Positions 59,563-64,000 of a stretch of 64,000 nucleotides of DNA are shown piece after piece (the stretch's first letter is position 1; the number at the start of each line of letters is the position of its first letter). Location: assembly GCF_003075095.1 (NCBI RefSeq), contig NZ_QCZF01000001.1, positions 496,001-560,000 on the forward strand, given 5' to 3'. Position numbers and translations under genes: made by a program. The notes under the pieces were generated by a model, which was not told where the DNA came from, searched no databases, and worked only from the letters and a program-made list of their open reading frames with translations. The stretch is from Blastococcus litoris. Lineage in GTDB: Bacteria > Actinomycetota > Actinomycetes > Mycobacteriales > Geodermatophilaceae.

Positions 59563-62500
59563 ATGACTGCACGGCGGATCGACATCCCGAGGCGGGTGCT
59601 CGGCCTCCTGCTCGGCCTGCTCCTCGTCGCCGGTTTCCTCGGGGTCGCCGCGCCCACCCCGGCCCGGGCGGACTCGGCGCCGCTGAACCCGGCCAACCCG
59701 ACGACGCCGACCTCCGTGGCGGCCGACCGCCTCCCGACCGTCCAGATCAACGGCGTCGTGTGGCAGTCGGTCGTCGTCGGCGACACCGTCTACGTCGGTG
59801 GCAAGTTCACCCGGGCCCGGCCGGCCGGCGCCGCCCCCGGCGTCAACGAGGTCGTCCGCAACAACATGCTGGCGTTCGACATCAACACCGGCGAGCTCAT
59901 CACCTCCTTCGCCCCCGACCTCAACGGCCAGGTGCTCGGGATGGCGGCGAGCCCCGACGGCTCGCGCATCTACGTCGGCGGCGACTTCACCACCGCCAAC
60001 GGCCAGAGCCGCAACCGGGTGGCGGCGTACGACACCGCCACCGGAGCCCTGGTGAGCACCTTCCGCCCCAGCGTCAGCGGGCAGGTGCGGGCGATCGCCG
60101 CCACCAACAGCACCGTGTACCTCGGCGGCGCGTTCACCGCCGTCGGCGGGGTCGCCCGGAAGCGGCTGGCGGCGGTCACCGCTGCCTCGGGCGCGCTGGT
60201 CGAGGGCTGGGCGCCGTTCCCCGGCGAGGGCTCGACGGCCGGCAACCGCAACGGCGCGACCGGGACGAGCACCACCGTGATGGACCTGGTCATCGCCGGG
60301 GGGCAGGTCATCGCCGGTGGGCGCTTCGACAGCCTGAACGGCATCAAGAGCACCGGGGTGGGCGCCATCGACGCCTCGACCGGCGCCACCCTGCCGTTCG
60401 CGATCAACCAGCTGATCACCAACCAGGGCATCAACTCCGCGATCTACAGCCTGGCCACCGACGGCACGCTGGTCTTCGGGACCGGCTACGACTACTACGG
60501 GCCGGGCAACCTCGAGGGGTCCTTCTCCGCCGTCGCCGTCGGCGGTGCCGTCGTGTCCATCAACGACTGCCGCGGGGACACCTACGGGAGCTACTCGACG
60601 GGCGGCCTGCTGTACCTGGCCGGGCACCCGCACTTCTGCCAGAACATCGGCGGCTATCCCGAGTCGCCGTCCATGCGCGCGACCGCGGTGAGCATCGCCC
60701 CGTCCGGCGTGGTCGGCACGCAGACGCTGCGCAACTCGAACTTCGTCGGCCAGCCGGCGGCCAAGCTGCAGACCTTCTACCCGGTCCTCGACACCGGCAC
60801 GTTCACCGGCCAGAGCCAGGCCGCCTGGAGCGTCGGCGGCAACGACGAGTACGTCGTCTACGGCGGCGAGTTCCCGTTCGTCAACGGCACCCGGCAGCAG
60901 GGCCTGGTGCGCTTCGCCGTCCCGTCGATCGCCCCGAACGACCGCGGGCCGGCGTCCTCGGGTCTGGTCGCGCCCACGGCGAGCACCCTCGTGCCCGGCA
61001 CCGTCCGGCTCACCTGGACCACCACGAGCGACCAGGACAACGAGTACCTCACGTACCGCGTCTTCCGCGACGGCGGGGCGACCCCCGTCGGGGAGACGAC
61101 GGTGTCCTCCGACTGGTACCGGAAGCCCAGCGCCGGGTTCACCGACGTCGGGGTGCCGGCCGGCACCCACCGGTACCGCGTGGTCGCCACCGACCCGTGG
61201 GGGAACGTGGCGAACTACCCCGAGGTCTCGATCGACGTCGCCGGTGGCGGCGCGACGACACGGCCCTACGCGCAGGCGGTCCGCAGCGCCGGAGCCCAGG
61301 ACCACTGGCCGCTGACCGAGACCACCGGGGTCGCCCGCGACCAGGTCCAGAACCTCGACCTGACCGCGAGCTCCGGGGTGACGCGGGGCCAGGCGGGGGC
61401 GATCACGGGTGACTCCGACCCCTCCTACCGGTTCAGCGGCTCCAACGCGTTCCTCTCGACGCAGACCGCGATCCCGGCACCCACGACGTTCACCGTCGAG
61501 GCCTGGTTCCGGACGAACTCGACGGCAGGCGGCAAGATCATCGGCTTCGGCAACGCCCGCACCGGTAACAGCACCACGCACGACCGCAGCGTCTACGTCG
61601 ACGAGTCCGGCCGGCTGGTGTTCGGCGTCTACGACGGGGCACGGCGCACGATCCAGAGCCCCGGCACGGTCGAGGACGGCGCCTGGCACCACGTCGCTGC
61701 GTCGCTGAGCTCGAGCGGAGCCGCGCTCTACCTCGACGGCGTGCTGGTGGGCTCGCTCTCCGGTGTCACCACGGCGCAGCCGAACACCGGCTACTGGCGG
61801 GTGGGTGGTGACACCTCCTGGTCGGGGGCGAACTACTTCAACGGCTGGATCGACGAGCCCGCGGTCTACCTCTCCGCGCTCTCGCCGCTCGAGGTGGCGG
61901 GGCACCACGCCCTGGGGGCCGGGACGACCGTTCCCAACGTGGCGCCGACGGCTGCGTTCACGTACACCGCGACGAACCTGAGCGTGGCGTTCGACGGGAC
62001 GTCGTCGACCGATCCGGAGAACGGCGCGCTGACCTACGCGTGGAACTTCGGGGACGGCGGCACCTCGACCGAGGCGAAGCCGACGCACCCGTACGCGGCG
62101 GCCGGCGACTACCAGGTGACGCTGACGGTCACCGACCCGCAGAACGCCAGCGACCCGGAGACGAAGACCGTCACCGTCACCGCCCCGCCGAACCAGCCGC
62201 CGACGTCGGCGTTCACGTTCACGCCGAACGCCCTGAGCGTCGCGTTCGACGGCACGTCGTCGACCGATCCGGAGAACGGCGCGCTGACCTACGCGTGGGA
62301 CTTCGGGGACGGCGGGACCTCGACCGAGGCGAAGCCGACGCACCCGTACTCCGCCGGGGGCACCTACCCGGTGACGCTCGTCGTGAAGGACCCGGCCGGG
62401 AACACCGGCAGCTCGACCCAGCAGGTGCAGGTCACCGACCCGGGCACCCCACCGCAGGGCATCGCCGTGGACTCGTTCGGCCGGACGGTCGGCAACGGGT

Positions 62501-64000
62501 GGGGCTCGGCCGACACGGGCGGGGCGTGGACCGTGCTGAACGGCCCGGGCGCGTCGTCGTCGGTGTCGGCCGGCGCCGGGCGCCTGCAGTTCGGCACCGC
62601 GGGTCACACCTCGTACTTCACCCTCGGGGGCGTCTCCGCCGGTGACGTCGCGGTGCAGGGCACGTTCACGCTCGACACGCCGCCGACCGGCGGCGGGGTG
62701 TTCGCCTCGCTCGTCGCCCGGCGGGTCGACGCCGCGAACATGTACCGCGCGATCGTCAAGTTCGTGAACGACGGCCGGGTCACGCTGACGATCGCCCGCA
62801 TGGCAGGGGGGACGGAGACCACCCTCCGCGGGATCACCGTCCCCGGGCTCACCTACACCCCGGGCACGCCGCTGCTGGTGCGCTTCGACGTGAGCGGTGC
62901 GTCGACGATGGACCTGCGGGCGAAGGTGTGGGCGGCCGGCACGCCGGAGCCGACGGCCTGGCAGAACACCACCACCGACAGCACCGCCGCCCTGCGGGTG
63001 CCCGGGGCCATCGGCGGCACGGTCTACGTCTCCGGTTCGGCGACGGCACTGCCCGTGCGGTTCTCGGTCGACGACTGGTGGGCCGGCGCCTCCGGAACCG
63101 CACCGGGCACGACCCCGCCGGCGAACCAGCCGCCCACGGCAGCGTTCACGCACGTGGCGACCGGGCTGAGCGTGGCGTTCGACGGGACGTCGTCGACCGA
63201 TCCGGAGAACGGCGCGCTGACCTACGCGTGGGACTTCGGGGACGGCGGGACCTCGACCGAGGCCAAGCCGACGCACCCGTACGCGGCGGCCGGCGACTAC
63301 CAGGTGACCCTGACGGTCACCGACCCGCAGAACGCCAGCGACCCGGAGACGAAGACCGTCACCGTGACCGCCCCGCCGCCGCCGAACCAGGCGCCGACGG
63401 CTGCGTTCACGTACACCGCGACGAACCTGAGCGTGGCGTTCGACGGGACGTCGTCGACCGATCCGGAGAACGGCGCGCTGACCTACGCGTGGAGCTTCGG
63501 CGACGGGGGGACCTCGACCGAGGCGACGCCGACGCACCCGTACGCGGCGGCCGGCGACTACCAGGTGACGCTGACGGTCACCGACCCGCAGAGCGCCAGC
63601 GACCCGGAGACGAAGACCGTGTCGGTCAGCGCCGGTGGTCCGCCGCCGAACCAGGCGCCGACGGCCGCGTTCACGTACGCCGCCACGGGGCTGAGCGTGG
63701 CGTTCGACGGGACGTCGTCGACCGATCCGGAGAACGGCGCGCTGACCTACGCGTGGAACTTCGGGGACGGCGGGACCTCGACCGAGGCGACGCCGACGCA
63801 CCCGTACGCGGCGGCGGGCGACTACCAGGTGACGCTCACGGTCACCGACCCGCAGAACGCCACCGACCCGGAGACCAAGCAGGTGACCGTCACCGCAGCG
63901 GCCACGCCGCCCATCGCGGCCGACGCCTTCGCCCGCACGGTCACCAGCGGGTGGGGGGACGCCGACACCGGTGGACCCTGGACGGTCTCCGTCCCGCTGG
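59563..64000 (+). CDS. Giant secreted beta-propeller/LamG/PKD protein 2 (3' truncated by window)
   Basis: The open frame runs to the right edge; about 1,479 residues are visible. Signal peptide about 1-36 (VLGLLLGLLLVAGFLG, cleavage after PARA). Residues ~50-440 are propeller repeats (TVYVGGKFT, RIYVGGDFT, TVYLGGAFT) aligned with giant protein 1, then an FN3-like part (~465-560), LamG (~570-790; FTVEAWFRTNSTAGGKIIGF), two PKD domains (~793-960; YAWNFGDGG), the unnamed beta domain (begins SFGRTVGNGWGSADTGGAWT near 62475), three more PKD domains (~1188-1445) and the start of another beta domain (begins AFARTVTSGWGDAD near 63928). Paralogue of the protein at 50318-54811. ATG start with GGGGGA upstream. 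Confidence 0.85.
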   Translation, partial: MTARRIDIPRRVLGLLLGLLLVAGFLGVAAPTPARADSAPLNPANPTTPTSVAADRLPTVQINGVVWQSVVVGDTVYVGGKFTRARPAGAAPGVNEVVRNNMLAFDINTGELITSFAPDLNGQVLGMAASPDGSRIYVGGDFTTANGQSRNRVAAYDTATGALVSTFRPSVSGQVRAIAATNSTVYLGGAFTAVGGVARKRLAAVTAASGALVEGWAPFPGEGSTAGNRNGATGTSTTVMDLVIAGGQVIAGGRFDSLNGIKSTGVGAIDASTGATLPFAINQLITNQGINSAIYSLATDGTLVFGTGYDYYGPGNLEGSFSAVAVGGAVVSINDCRGDTYGSYSTGGLLYLAGHPHFCQNIGGYPESPSMRATAVSIAPSGVVGTQTLRNSNFVGQPAAKLQTFYPVLDTGTFTGQSQAAWSVGGNDEYVVYGGEFPFVNGTRQQGLVRFAVPSIAPNDRGPASSGLVAPTASTLVPGTVRLTWTTTSDQDNEYLTYRVFRDGGATPVGETTVSSDWYRKPSAGFTDVGVPAGTHRYRVVATDPWGNVANYPEVSIDVAGGGATTRPYAQAVRSAGAQDHWPLTETTGVARDQVQNLDLTASSGVTRGQAGAITGDSDPSYRFSGSNAFLSTQTAIPAPTTFTVEAWFRTNSTAGGKIIGFGNARTGNSTTHDRSVYVDESGRLVFGVYDGARRTIQSPGTVEDGAWHHVAASLSSSGAALYLDGVLVGSLSGVTTAQPNTGYWRVGGDTSWSGANYFNGWIDEPAVYLSALSPLEVAGHHALGAGTTVPNVAPTAAFTYTATNLSVAFDGTSSTDPENGALTYAWNFGDGGTSTEAKPTHPYAAAGDYQVTLTVTDPQNASDPETKTVTVTAPPNQPPTSAFTFTPNALSVAFDGTSSTDPENGALTYAWDFGDGGTSTEAKPTHPYSAGGTYPVTLVVKDPAGNTGSSTQQVQVTDPGTPPQGIAVDSFGRTVGNGWGSADTGGAWTVLNGPGASSSVSAGAGRLQFGTAGHTSYFTLGGVSAGDVAVQGTFTLDTPPTGGGVFASLVARRVDAANMYRAIVKFVNDGRVTLTIARMAGGTETTLRGITVPGLTYTPGTPLLVRFDVSGASTMDLRAKVWAAGTPEPTAWQNTTTDSTAALRVPGAIGGTVYVSGSATALPVRFSVDDWWAGASGTAPGTTPPANQPPTAAFTHVATGLSVAFDGTSSTDPENGALTYAWDFGDGGTSTEAKPTHPYAAAGDYQVTLTVTDPQNASDPETKTVTVTAPPPPNQAPTAAFTYTATNLSVAFDGTSSTDPENGALTYAWSFGDGGTSTEATPTHPYAAAGDYQVTLTVTDPQSASDPETKTVSVSAGGPPPNQAPTAAFTYAATGLSVAFDGTSSTDPENGALTYAWNFGDGGTSTEATPTHPYAAAGDYQVTLTVTDPQNATDPETKQVTVTAAATPPIAADAFARTVTSGWGDADTGGPWTVSVPL
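61939..63890 (+). repeat. Five near-identical PKD-coding units in giant gene 2
   Basis: The 20-base sequence GCGTTCGACGGGACGTCGTC (or a one-base variant) recurs at 61987, 62242, 63175, 63436 and 63700, each at the same place in a PKD domain. Units 3-5 are tandem with periods of 261 and 264 bases, units 1-2 are 255 apart, and the unnamed beta domain lies between the groups. Nucleotide identity is close to complete over most of each unit, synonymous positions included. Confidence 0.88.

Noticed and set aside
59497-63801. Long antisense open frame (over 1,400 codons) opposite giant gene 2
   Set aside because: Same reasoning: shadow of a repetitive GC-rich coding sequence, with the real domains readable on the plus strand.

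Overview
The window is a very GC-rich chromosome segment with GTG/TTG starts, GTGA/ATGA stop-start overlaps and almost no non-coding space. Gene content and order point to an actinobacterium, most likely of the Geodermatophilaceae (Blastococcus, Geodermatophilus or Modestobacter type). That placement is inference from gene order and protein style, not from a marker search. No phage, insertion sequence, CRISPR array or rRNA operon was seen.

Layout. 1-8.1 kb: end of an ABC permease, an F420-type LLM oxidoreductase, a TPR/Sel1 protein, PEP carboxylase, an inositol-phosphatase family protein, FprA ferredoxin reductase and an ABM monooxygenase. 8.1-11.5 kb (minus strand): a secreted barrel-like protein, a Nei/Fpg glycosylase and a photolyase (a repair pair), and a small acetyltransferase. 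11.7-20.4 kb: tRNA-Arg(CCU), small enzymes, a secreted PKD phosphoesterase, a sirtuin, an unusual fusion of a pyrimidine-dimer-glycosylase-like domain with a PUA/EVE-like domain, a YbaK deacylase, MscL and a SAF-domain protein. 20.5-27.2 kb: FmdB, a membrane SpoIIE-type phosphatase divergent from a MarR regulator, then a minus-strand operon of dicarboxylate-type permease, CoA-transferase and carboxyltransferase.

27.3-50.1 kb follows the mycobacterial Rv0993-Rv1019 neighbourhood: galU-glp-rimJ-glpR (the gephyrin-like divisome module), tRNA-Ala(CGC), pmt, rsmI, corA, metG-tatD, rpfB-ksgA-ispE, a TetR/acyl-desaturase operon with a tandem operator, tRNA-Gln(UUG), glmU-prs-rplY-pth. Most of this is core cell-envelope precursor supply, tRNA/rRNA maturation and growth control.

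50.3-64 kb is the accessory part. Two very large paralogous secreted proteins (beta-propeller, FN3, LamG, PKD repeats, and a C-terminal beta-rich domain I cannot name) flank a surface-glycan cluster: a polyprenyl-phosphate sugar-1-phosphate transferase, a DUF1972 glycosyltransferase, a CDP-alcohol phosphotransferase and a membrane-anchored protein. The same C-terminal domain occurs in the secreted phosphoesterase at 12.7-14.6 kb. A shared motif lies before both giant genes. This cluster is my best candidate for an undescribed surface-assembly or matrix system. The second giant gene runs off the right end.
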